Shown here piece after piece: positions 27,893 through 34,498 of a stretch of 34,498 nucleotides of DNA. The position numbers and the translations under genes are program-made. The stretch comes from an uncultured Elioraea sp. (GTDB lineage: Bacteria > Pseudomonadota > Alphaproteobacteria > Acetobacterales > Acetobacteraceae): positions 1-34,498 of the forward strand of contig CALFVI010000044.1 in assembly GCA_937928775.1 (NCBI GenBank), given 5' to 3'. Below the pieces are notes generated by a model that was given only the letters and a program-made list of their open reading frames with translations, was not told the origin of the DNA and searched no databases. How positions within the stretch are numbered: the stretch's first letter is position 1; each line of letters opens with the position of its first letter.

Positions 27893-29419
27893 ATGACGCA
27901 GCTCGTGTCAAATTGCCAGACAGAGTCGCCTGCACAGTCGGTCACCCTTTCTGTCTGCGGTTGTTGGAAGACCCTCGGGCCTTTCTGGCCCGATCCTCCT
28001 CTGGAGCGCGAGACCGTGTTCGAACATGCCGGTCTGGTCGCCGCCTCGGCGAAAAGTCCACTCAATTTCGGCTTCCTGATCGTCATCGCTGTTGTGACGG
28101 CCGCCGCAGTGATCGGTTTCTTCACCAAAGGCGCCCTGCGCAGGTTGGCCGACCAGGCACCGGCTCTGCTGACAGGTTTGGGCTTGCTTGGCACGTTCAG
28201 CGGGATCTTCGTCTCGTTGCTTGCTTTCGACGTCTCCTCCGCTGCTGCCATCCACCGTGGCGTGCCGCTGCTGCTTGAGGGGATGAAGACGGCGTTCCTC
28301 ACCTCCGTCGCTGGCCTTGGCGCTGCCCTTGGGGTGCGTCTCTCCGCCGCGCTGATCACGGCACGCGAGTCCGCGGAAGCGACAAATGTCGTGGATGTTG
28401 TGGATGCGATCGACCGAATGCGGGGCGAACTCGTCAGCGAGATCAAGTCTTTGCGTGCTGCCGTGGTCGGCGAGGCCGATACGAGTTTGGTCAATCAGAT
28501 CCGGAGCCTTAGGGACGAAAATCGCGAACACACAAAATGGGTGCGCGACGCTCTTGATAGGATTGCGACAAGCCTCGCTGAAAGCGCGACGAAAGCGCTC
28601 ATCAGCGCTCTGGAGAACGCGATCAAGGATTTCAACAGCAAGATCACTGAACAGTTCGGCCACAATTTCGCTCGTCTGAATGACGCGGTCGGCAAGCTTC
28701 TGGAGTGGCAGGAGGGCTATCGGGTCCAGCTCGAGGAGCTGGTGTCTCACTACCGCGCCGCCGCTGACACCGCTCGCGCCTCAGCCGAGGCGCTTCAGCT
28801 CACCGCTGAGCAAGCCAAAGCTCTGGTTACGGCTGCAGAGCGGGCGGAGCAGACCCTCGGCGCGCTGGAGGCGCTGAGAAGCGAGATCGCGGCCGGGCTC
28901 GGGCATTTTGCCGAAACTGGTCGCCAAGCCGGTGAGACGGTGCCGAAACTCGAAGCGAGCCTGACCGAGATCCTGCAGAGGACACGCTCAACAGCTGATC
29001 TCGTGGCTGAGACGGCACGGCGCATGGAACACGCGGTGGCACAGACGGGGCAGACAGTGGAGGACGCAACGCAACGTCTGGCGGAGCGGCAGCGAAGCCT
29101 GCTCGAAATGTTCGAGACGCAGAGCAAGGACCTTCTCGCGCGAACCGCCAATCACATCGAGACCGCCGCCCGCAGCCAGCTCGAGCGAATCTACGCCGAG
29201 CTCCAGTCGATACAGCGCGCGGCGAACGAAAGCATCGACAAAACGTTCCGTACCCTCGACGACGCCCTGCAGCGGGAGCTCACCCACGCGCTTGAGGCGC
29301 TAGGCAGCCGTCTGGCCGCTGTCACCAACGCTTTCGCCCAAGACTTCTCGCAGGCAATCGCGAACCTGCGCGCGGCTGCGCAAGCCGCGCAAAGGGGCAC
29401 GGGAGTGACCGTGCGATGA
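27893..29419 (+). CDS. zorA: ZorA-like MotA/TolQ/ExbB-type proton channel protein (Zorya defence)
   Basis: 508 residues from ATG 27893. In Zorya anti-phage systems ZorA and ZorB form a membrane ion-driven motor that senses phage attack and passes the signal through a long intracellular tail. Three membrane helices are visible: about 60-77 (FGFLIVIAVVTAAAVIGFF), 90-112 (ALLTGLGLLGTFSGIFVSLL) and 133-155 (TAFLTSVAGLGAALGVRLSA). The polar Thr of GLLGTF (101) and the Thr/Ser of KTAFLTS (133-138) sit where MotA/ZorA relatives carry pore residues. About 350 residues of Ala/Glu/Gln/Arg-rich coiled coil follow, as expected for the ZorA tail. The start is uncertain: GTG 28016 has a better ribosome site (GGAGCGCGAGACC) and begins nearer the first helix. 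The stop overlaps zorB (ATGA). Flagellar MotA is excluded by topology and tail. Confidence 0.82.
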   Translation: MTQLVSNCQTESPAQSVTLSVCGCWKTLGPFWPDPPLERETVFEHAGLVAASAKSPLNFGFLIVIAVVTAAAVIGFFTKGALRRLADQAPALLTGLGLLGTFSGIFVSLLAFDVSSAAAIHRGVPLLLEGMKTAFLTSVAGLGAALGVRLSAALITARESAEATNVVDVVDAIDRMRGELVSEIKSLRAAVVGEADTSLVNQIRSLRDENREHTKWVRDALDRIATSLAESATKALISALENAIKDFNSKITEQFGHNFARLNDAVGKLLEWQEGYRVQLEELVSHYRAAADTARASAEALQLTAEQAKALVTAAERAEQTLGALEALRSEIAAGLGHFAETGRQAGETVPKLEASLTEILQRTRSTADLVAETARRMEHAVAQTGQTVEDATQRLAERQRSLLEMFETQSKDLLARTANHIETAARSQLERIYAELQSIQRAANESIDKTFRTLDDALQRELTHALEALGSRLAAVTNAFAQDFSQAIANLRAAAQAAQRGTGVTVR

Positions 29420-30183
29420 GGCTCCCGCTGCGCTCGCGGCGCGGTCGCGAGGAGGACGAAAGCGGGCTCGCCATCGGCGACCTGATGTCGGGGCTGATGG
29501 TTTTGTTCCTCTTCATTGCCATCGTCTTCCTCAACCCGCTTCTCGAGGCGCGCGAGGAGGCGTTAGCCACCGCGAAACGGATTGAGACGGAACAGGCGCG
29601 CGTGCGTCAGATCGTGGTTGCCTTTCGCGAGGCCGAGGACGCCTTGCTTGACGGCTTGGAGCAGGAGTTCCGCAACGACTGGAGGCGGTGGAATGCAGAG
29701 CTCGATCGGCCCCTCCTCACCGTTCGCTTCCGCGCTCCAGATGTGCTCTTCGCTGCTGGCGCTGCCGAGCTATCTCCAGAATTTCGGCGCATATTGGCCG
29801 ACTTCCTGCCGCGCTACACGGCGATCCTCTGGCGGTATCGGGAGCACATCGAGGAAATCCGAATCGAGGGCCACACCTCCTCGGAATGGACCGGGGCCGC
29901 AAACGCCACCGAGGCTTTCTTCCGCAACATGGCGCTCTCCCAAGAACGGACGCGGAGCGTGCTCGAGTTCTGGTTCAAACAGGCGCTCGAGCCAGACCGC
30001 CGCGAGTGGCTGACCCGCACGGTAACCGCGAACGGGCTTTCGTCTTCGCGGCTTGTCCGGCGGGCGGACGGAACGGAAGATCGTGACCGTTCCCGCCGCG
30101 TCGAGTTTCGCATCGCCACCCGCGCGCGCGCACGCGTGCTAACAGTATTGGAAGAAATGGAGCGAGCCGAGGTAGAGCGATGA
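29416..30183 (+). CDS. zorB: ZorB-like OmpA-domain motor partner
   Basis: 255 residues. ZorB pairs with ZorA and anchors the motor to peptidoglycan. A short basic cytoplasmic N-terminus leads to one membrane helix (about 23-40, LMSGLMVLFLFIAIVFL). An Asp at residue 22 in AIGDLMSGL fits the essential proton-carrying Asp of MotB/ZorB. A linker helix rich in Glu/Arg follows, then an OmpA/MotB-like peptidoglycan-binding domain (about 95-245): VLFAAGAAELSPEF, IEEIRIEGHTSSEW, ALSQERTRSVLEF, TANGLSSSRLV and SRRVEFRI, all classic OmpA elements. It overlaps zorA and the HNH gene by 4 bp on each side, so the three products are made in a coupled way. A general OmpA-like protein is less likely given the upstream helix and partner. 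Confidence 0.85.
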   Translation: MRLPLRSRRGREEDESGLAIGDLMSGLMVLFLFIAIVFLNPLLEAREEALATAKRIETEQARVRQIVVAFREAEDALLDGLEQEFRNDWRRWNAELDRPLLTVRFRAPDVLFAAGAAELSPEFRRILADFLPRYTAILWRYREHIEEIRIEGHTSSEWTGAANATEAFFRNMALSQERTRSVLEFWFKQALEPDRREWLTRTVTANGLSSSRLVRRADGTEDRDRSRRVEFRIATRARARVLTVLEEMERAEVER

Positions 30184-31043
30184 AACTCACTGTGCGGTAT
30201 CATGAGCTCGACGCGCTCCTTCACCGGCTCGGGCTGAAGCCCGCGCCGTTCACGCTCGATGTCGCGGCGCGCCCTTGGATGCCGATCGAGGTGGAACTCA
30301 CATCACTCGATGAACTCGATCCGCCGACACCGGACAAGGTCCTTCGCCGCGGCGGCGAACCGATCTTTCTCTACATTCGCGACACACCCCTGAAACATCG
30401 CAGTGTCGAAGAGGCACAAGCCCATGCCCACGAATACAGCCGCTTTCATGTGGCCGACTGCCGGACGCTCAAGGATATGAAGCGGAAAGCTCGCTTCGAA
30501 CGCTACGTTATCACCAACCGTGACCGAGGGCCCTTTCGCATGCATCTGCATTGCGAGGCGACCGGCGAAATTCACGACACGGAGCTCGATTTGAAGGTCT
30601 GCAAAAACTGCCTGGAGGAGCTCGACTGGGAGGGCTACCGCTCGGGCCGGGGGGGCCACTCCAAGGAGGAGATTTGGCGGAGCTTCTCACGCGAAACGTT
30701 TCTCAAGCGATACTCTCCGACTTTCTCCGCACAACCGAACCGCCGCGACACAGATCCGCCGGACGACTATCCACCGAACTGGAACTCGATCCGCGAAGAA
30801 GCCTTAACCCGCGCCAAGTTTTGTTGCGAGGAGTGTGGCGTGCTGGTGCCGGTAGCGCAGAAGTGGCTTCTCGATGTGCATCACAAAAACGGCGTGAAGA
30901 GCGACAACCGCAGAAGAAACCTTCGCGTGCTATGCAAACTCTGCCATGAGCGGCAGCCGCACCACGGGCACTACGCGGTCAAGCCGGAAGATCGCGCCGC
31001 CATCGAACAGCTTCGCCGCGTGCAGAACATCCGTGTGAGGTGA
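30180..31043 (+). CDS. zorE: HNH nuclease, ZorE-like effector of a type II Zorya system
   Basis: 287 residues. In Zorya type II the third gene, zorE, encodes an HNH nuclease thought to cut or nick phage DNA once ZorAB is triggered. The C-terminal part (about 200-265) is a zinc-containing HNH: CEEC at 216-219, LDVHHKNG with the putative catalytic His pair at 234-235, Asn 247 in RRRNLRVLC, and CKLCH at 252-256. The N-terminal 150 residues form a separate domain of unknown function with its own CKNC pair (141-144) and the stretch FHVADCRTLKDMKRKARFER, YVITNRDRGPF. A role for it in autoinhibition or DNA sensing is inference. ATG 30180 overlaps zorB. The stop lies 16 bp from the rsmD stop. The HNH call is very secure; ZorE identity rests mainly on the operon. 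Confidence 0.78.
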   Translation: MKLTVRYHELDALLHRLGLKPAPFTLDVAARPWMPIEVELTSLDELDPPTPDKVLRRGGEPIFLYIRDTPLKHRSVEEAQAHAHEYSRFHVADCRTLKDMKRKARFERYVITNRDRGPFRMHLHCEATGEIHDTELDLKVCKNCLEELDWEGYRSGRGGHSKEEIWRSFSRETFLKRYSPTFSAQPNRRDTDPPDDYPPNWNSIREEALTRAKFCCEECGVLVPVAQKWLLDVHHKNGVKSDNRRRNLRVLCKLCHERQPHHGHYAVKPEDRAAIEQLRRVQNIRVR

Positions 31044-31059
31044 TCACATCCAGCCGCGC

Positions 31060-31617
31060 TTACGCTTGCGCGCGCAGAATCGTCAGCCGCGCGCGTCCAA
31101 CCCGGCGGTCGTCGAGCGCCACGAACCCCTCAAGCGGCACCACCTCCTTCGCCGCTGTCTCGACCACCAGAACCGTTCCGGGCGCGATCCACCCCCTTTC
31201 CGCCAGCGCAGGCAGTGCGCGCTCGACCAACCCCTCGCCGTAGGGAGGGTCGAGGAAGACGAGCTCTGCCGGACCATCCGCGGCTGGCGGCCGCGTCGCA
31301 TCCGCCCGCAGCACGCGCGCCTGCGCGGCAAGACCACAGGCGGCGAGGTTGCGCCTGATCGCCGCGATCGCCGGCGCATCCGTCTCGAACAGAACCGCCT
31401 CCGCAGCCCCGCGCGACAGCGCCTCGATGGCAAGCGCGCCCGTGCCCGCGAAGGCATCAAGCACGCGCGCCCCTTCGATCAGGGCTCTCCCTCCCCAGGG
31501 CGCGTGCAACAGCACGTCGAACAGGGTCTGGCGCGCGCGATCCGAGGTCGGGCGCGTGGCGAGCCCTTGCGGAGCCACCAGGCGGCGGCCGCGCAACACC
31601 CCGCCAATCACCCTCAT
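31060..31617 (-). CDS. rsmD: 16S rRNA (guanine966-N2)-methyltransferase RsmD
   Basis: 185 residues, standard length. Methylates G966 of 16S rRNA during 30S assembly. Visible: N-terminal MRVIGGVLRGRRL and TRPTSDRARQTLFDVL, SAM-binding loop LDAFAGTGALAIEALSRG (about 53-70), ELVFLDPPYGEG with the catalytic DPPY (about 121-124). The start overlaps the stop of the pseudouridine synthase gene by 4 bp, so the two are co-transcribed. This pair, rluB-like then rsmD, is a common alphaproteobacterial arrangement. The Zorya-like operon ends 16 bp beyond its stop, on the other strand. Confidence 0.94.
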   Translation of the reverse strand: MRVIGGVLRGRRLVAPQGLATRPTSDRARQTLFDVLLHAPWGGRALIEGARVLDAFAGTGALAIEALSRGAAEAVLFETDAPAIAAIRRNLAACGLAAQARVLRADATRPPAADGPAELVFLDPPYGEGLVERALPALAERGWIAPGTVLVVETAAKEVVPLEGFVALDDRRVGRARLTILRAQA

Positions 31618-32405
31618 CCGCCGGCTCCCGACCTCGCCTCGGACGCGTGCCGCCGCCGCGACCGAGCGAGCACCTCAGGCCCCAGCTGGTCGCGAATGAC
31701 CTTGGCCGGCACCTCCGCCACCGCCCCGCGGGGAAGATCGCCGAGCTGGAACGGTCCGAAGGCGACACGAATCAGCCGAAGCACAGGGTGGCCCAGATGC
31801 TCAAGCACGCGCCTCACCTCGCGGTTCTTCCCCTCCCGCAGGGACACCGTCAGCCACGCATTCGCGCCCTTGATTGCATCAAGCCCAGCCTCGATTGGGC
31901 CGTAGCGGATGCCGTCGATGACGATGCCCTCGCGCAAGGCGGCGAGCTTCCGCTGGTCGGGGTGGCCGTGCACGCGCACGCGGTAGCGCCGTAGCCAGCC
32001 GTTCTCAGGATGCTCCAGGCGGCGGGCGAGCTCGCCGTCCGTGGTGAGCAGGAGAAGCCCCTCGCTGTCCATGTCGAGCCGACCGACGGAGACGACACGC
32101 GGCAGTTCGGGCGGCAGACGGTCGAAGATGGTGGGCCGTCCTTGCGGGTCGCGGGCGGTGACGAGGAGGCCGCGCGGCTTGTGGTAGCGGAAGAGGCGCG
32201 GCCGTGCTGGCGGGGCGACGGGTACGCCATCCACCAGCACCACGTCGCCTGGCTCGATCAGTACGGCGGGATGGGCAAGCCGGCGACCATTCACCGCCAC
32301 CCGCCCCTCCGCGATCAGCCGCTCCGCCTCGCGGCGCGAAGCCACGCCGGCGTGGGCGAGCCACTTCGCCACCCGCTCGCCCTCTCCTTCGCCCGCCCTC
32401 TTCAT
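31614..32405 (-). CDS. rluB: RluB/RsuA-family rRNA pseudouridine synthase
   Basis: 263 residues. Converts a specific uridine of ribosomal RNA to pseudouridine; the RluB type modifies 23S rRNA U2605. An S4 domain is at the N-terminus (RVAKWLAHAGVASRREAERL, then IAEGRVAVNG). The catalytic motif is VGRLDMDSEGLLLLT with the nucleophilic Asp in RLDMDS. Further RsuA/RluB signatures are YHKPRGLLVTARDP, LREGKNREVRRVLEHLGHPV and LRLIRVAFGPFQLGDLPRG. The tail is basic and low in complexity. The gene is divergent from tadA with a 38-bp gap. Other members of the family (RluE, RluF) have different targets, so the symbol is somewhat less certain than the family. Confidence 0.88.
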   Translation of the reverse strand: MKRAGEGEGERVAKWLAHAGVASRREAERLIAEGRVAVNGRRLAHPAVLIEPGDVVLVDGVPVAPPARPRLFRYHKPRGLLVTARDPQGRPTIFDRLPPELPRVVSVGRLDMDSEGLLLLTTDGELARRLEHPENGWLRRYRVRVHGHPDQRKLAALREGIVIDGIRYGPIEAGLDAIKGANAWLTVSLREGKNREVRRVLEHLGHPVLRLIRVAFGPFQLGDLPRGAVAEVPAKVIRDQLGPEVLARSRRRHASEARSGAGG

Positions 32406-32443
32406 CGCTTGCGCCCCGTCATGGCGGGAGAGATGTAGCGCGA

Positions 32444-32896
32444 ATGACGCCCACCTTCTCCCCCATGCTGATCGCGCTTGCCGAGGCGCGGGCTGCCGCG
32501 GCGCGGGGCGAGGTGCCGGTCGGCGCGGTGGTGATGGATGCCGCCGGGGCGGTGCTCGCCCGCGCCGGCAACAGGGTGGAGGAGCTTTCCGACCCGACTG
32601 CGCATGCCGAGCTTTTGGCGTTGCGCGCGGCGGCGGCGAAGCGGGGAGAGCCGCGCCTTGCCGACTGCGACCTCTTCGTCACCCTCGAACCCTGCGCGAT
32701 GTGCGCCGCGGCGATCGCGCTCTTTCGCATCCGCCGCCTCGTCTTCGGCGCCTACGACCCGAAGGGCGGGGGGGTGGAGCATGGCGCGCGAATCTTCACC
32801 CTACCCACCACGCACCACCGCCCAGACATTGTCGGCGGGGTGATGGAGAGCGAGGCGGCGGACCTGCTGCGCGCCTTCTTCGCCGCCCGACGCTGA
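32444..32896 (+). CDS. tadA: tRNA adenosine(34) deaminase TadA
   Basis: 150 residues. Deaminates adenosine 34 to inosine in the anticodon of tRNA-Arg(ACG), an essential wobble change. Zinc-binding and catalytic motifs of the cytidine/deoxycytidylate deaminase fold are complete: HAELLALRAAA with the catalytic HAE, and TLEPCAMCAAAI with PCxxC. PVGAVVMDAAG and NRVEELSDPTAHAE are typical. ATG 32444 lies about 10 bp after GGGAGAGATG. A longer open frame upstream is antisense to rluB and not conserved. It ends 3 bp before the convergent purD stop. Confidence 0.93.
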   Translation: MTPTFSPMLIALAEARAAAARGEVPVGAVVMDAAGAVLARAGNRVEELSDPTAHAELLALRAAAAKRGEPRLADCDLFVTLEPCAMCAAAIALFRIRRLVFGAYDPKGGGVEHGARIFTLPTTHHRPDIVGGVMESEAADLLRAFFAARR

Positions 32897-32899
32897 GCC

Positions 32900-34171
32900 T
32901 CAGCCGGCAAGCGCTCGCCAGCCGATGTCGCGGCGGCAGAAGCCCCCCGGCCAGTCGATGCAATCAACCGCGGCGTAGGCGCGCGCCTGCGCGGCGGCGA
33001 GAGTCTCACCCGTGGCGCACACCGTCAGCACACGCCCGCCAGCGGCGATCAGCCGACCGCCCTCGCGCCGGGTGCCGGCGTGGAAGATGGTCACACCCGG
33101 CAAGGCGGCGGCCGCCTCCAGGCCGCGGATCTCCGTCCCCACCTCAGGCGTGCCCGGGTAGCCGCGGGCGGCGAGCACCACGCCGAGGGCCGCTTCCGGG
33201 CCGAGGCGGATGGAGAAGCGATCGAGCATGCCGTCGCAGGCCGCACGCATCGCCACCAGCACATCGTCCATCAGCCGCAGCATCAGCACCTGGCATTCGG
33301 GGTCGCCGAAGCGGACGTTGAACTCGAGCACCTTGGGCCCCTGATCCGTCAGCATCAGCCCGCAGAACAGCACGCCGACGAAGGGCGAACCGCGGCGTTT
33401 CATCTCAGCGAGCACGGGGCGGACGATCGTCTCGATGGCGCGTTGTTCCGCTGCGAGATCAAAGCGCGGGGTCGGCGAATAGGCCCCCATGCCCCCGGTG
33501 TTCGGCCCCGTCTCGCCCTCGCCCGCGCGCTTGTGGTCCTGCGCCGAGCCGAAGGCGACCGCCTGCGTGCCGTCGCACAGCGCGAAGAAGGACACCTCCT
33601 CTCCGGCAAGACACTCCTCGATCAGGATCCGCGCGCCCGCTTCGCCATGCACGCGCGCGCGCATCAGGGACTCGATGGCGGCGATGCCGTCCTCCACCGT
33701 GCTTGCGACCGTCACCCCCTTGCCGGCGGCAAGCCCATCGGCCTTGACCACGATCGGTGCGCCCTGCCGGCGCAGATGGGCGATCGCGGCCTCGGCATCG
33801 TCGAACACCTCTGCCCGCGCCGTCGGCACTCCGGCGGCCAGGCACACCTCCTTGGCAAAGGCCTTTGAGCCCTCAAGACGTGCCGCCGCCGCGGTAGGCC
33901 CGAAACACGCAATCCCCTCGCGCGCGCAGGCGTCGGCAAGGCCCGCAACCAGCGGCGCCTCCGGCCCCGGCACGACGAGATCGACACCATTGTCGCGCGC
34001 GAAGCGAACAAGGCCCGAGATATCAGTAGCGGGGATGGGCACGCAGGTCGCGTGCTCGGCGATCCCCGGGTTGCCCGGAGCGCACCAGAGGGTCTCGAGC
34101 AGAGGCGAGGCGGAGATCGCCCAGGCGAGCGCATGCTCCCGCCCTCCCGAACCGACGAGCAGAACCCTCAC
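32900..34171 (-). CDS. purD: Phosphoribosylamine-glycine ligase (GAR synthetase)
   Basis: 423 residues, normal. Second step of de novo purine synthesis: ATP-dependent ligation of glycine to phosphoribosylamine. N-domain VRVLLVGSGGREHALAW. The ATP-grasp part has VVKADGLAAGKGV, ILIEECLAGEEVSFFALCDG and FGSAQDHKRAGEGETGPNTG, then GGMGAYSPTP and VLEFNVRFGDPECQ, which supplies metal ligands. The GTG start at 34171 has a strong GGAGGAAGAGGGCG before it and matches the family N-terminus; the frame stays open to 34381 without homology and would overlap xseA. It diverges from xseA with a 58-bp gap that must hold both promoters. I saw no clear promoter consensus there. Confidence 0.96.
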   Translation of the reverse strand: MRVLLVGSGGREHALAWAISASPLLETLWCAPGNPGIAEHATCVPIPATDISGLVRFARDNGVDLVVPGPEAPLVAGLADACAREGIACFGPTAAAARLEGSKAFAKEVCLAAGVPTARAEVFDDAEAAIAHLRRQGAPIVVKADGLAAGKGVTVASTVEDGIAAIESLMRARVHGEAGARILIEECLAGEEVSFFALCDGTQAVAFGSAQDHKRAGEGETGPNTGGMGAYSPTPRFDLAAEQRAIETIVRPVLAEMKRRGSPFVGVLFCGLMLTDQGPKVLEFNVRFGDPECQVLMLRLMDDVLVAMRAACDGMLDRFSIRLGPEAALGVVLAARGYPGTPEVGTEIRGLEAAAALPGVTIFHAGTRREGGRLIAAGGRVLTVCATGETLAAAQARAYAAVDCIDWPGGFCRRDIGWRALAG

Positions 34172-34229
34172 CGCCCTCTTCCTCCGCCGCCCTTCGCCCT
34201 CCACTCCCCCTCGCCTAGAGTGGGGCGCG

Positions 34230-34498
34230 ATGCAAGACGCCTCCCCTTTCGCCACACCCGCGCCCCCGGTCGGCCAAAACGTGCCAGAATTCACGGTGGG
34301 CGAGCTGGCGATGGCCGTTCGCCGCACGCTCGAGGGCGCGTTCGGGCGCGTGCGCGTACGCGGCGAGATCACCGAGCTCAAGCGCCACTCCTCCGGCCAT
34401 GTCTATCTCGCGCTGAAAGACGACTCCGCCAAGCTGGCGGCGGTGGTCTGGCGGTCCGCCGTGCCCCGGCTCGGGCTTGTGCCCGAGAACGGGGTCGA
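34230..34498 (+). CDS. xseA: Exodeoxyribonuclease VII large subunit, 5' part (cut by window edge)
   Basis: 89 full codons are visible. The N-terminal OB-fold DNA-binding domain of XseA is clear: NVPEFTVGELAMAVRRTLEG, VRVRGEITELKRHSSGHVYL and ALKDDSAKLAAVVWRS. The start ATG at 34230 has GGGGCG upstream. XseA is the catalytic subunit of exonuclease VII and needs XseB, whose gene lies at 13121-13372. The nuclease domain is beyond the window. The purD-xseA head-to-head arrangement is common in alphaproteobacteria. Confidence 0.92.
   Translation, partial: MQDASPFATPAPPVGQNVPEFTVGELAMAVRRTLEGAFGRVRVRGEITELKRHSSGHVYLALKDDSAKLAAVVWRSAVPRLGLVPENGV

Noticed and set aside
27893-30183. Flagellar stator MotA-MotB
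   Set aside because: The first protein has three helices and a very long coiled-coil tail, and the pair is followed by an HNH nuclease; no other motility genes are nearby.

Overview
The window is a GC-rich (roughly 70%) chromosomal segment of an alphaproteobacterium. The gene set (smc, dsbA-like, dciA, mutY, an adenosine kinase, typA, xseB-ispA-dxs-tlyA, rho-hemJ, a homospermidine synthase remnant, purD, xseA) and a PEP-CTERM protein fit the Rhodospirillales/Acetobacterales best. That placement is inference from gene content; no rRNA gene is present.

Layout. 1-9.4 kb: the 5' two thirds of smc with a thiol-disulfide oxidoreductase just upstream, dciA head to head with mutY, a DUF413/MaoP-like protein, adenosine kinase, typA and a PEP-CTERM protein. 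9.5-14.8 kb: one tight leftward operon, CYTH protein > racemase-like protein > xseB > ispA > dxs > tlyA, with several 4-bp overlaps; it couples isoprenoid precursor synthesis to RNA and DNA maintenance. 15.0-17.7 kb: hemJ, rho and a degenerate HD protein, all leftward, with a leader of about 220 bases before rho. 17.8-27.8 kb: an accessory stretch in which intact genes (DEAD-box helicase, small membrane protein, iron-type alcohol dehydrogenase, EAL protein, class III aminotransferase) alternate with broken ones. The broken ones are a homospermidine synthase, a TRAP transporter whose small and large permease genes are fused by a deletion, its DctP, and a PaaI-like thioesterase.

27.9-31.04 kb: the most interesting part, a three-gene operon with ATGA overlaps. 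It encodes a MotA/TolQ/ExbB-like membrane protein with a long coiled-coil tail, an OmpA-domain partner with a single membrane helix, and a cysteine-rich HNH nuclease. This is the architecture of Zorya type II anti-phage defence (ZorA-ZorB-ZorE). Its base composition is clearly lower in GC than its neighbours, and it lies between the broken thioesterase and rsmD, which suggests horizontal acquisition.

31.06-34.5 kb: housekeeping genes again: rsmD and an RluB-type pseudouridine synthase (leftward, overlapping), tadA (rightward), purD (leftward) and the first 89 codons of xseA (rightward, cut by the window edge). I saw no rRNA or tRNA genes, CRISPR array, transposase or integrase.
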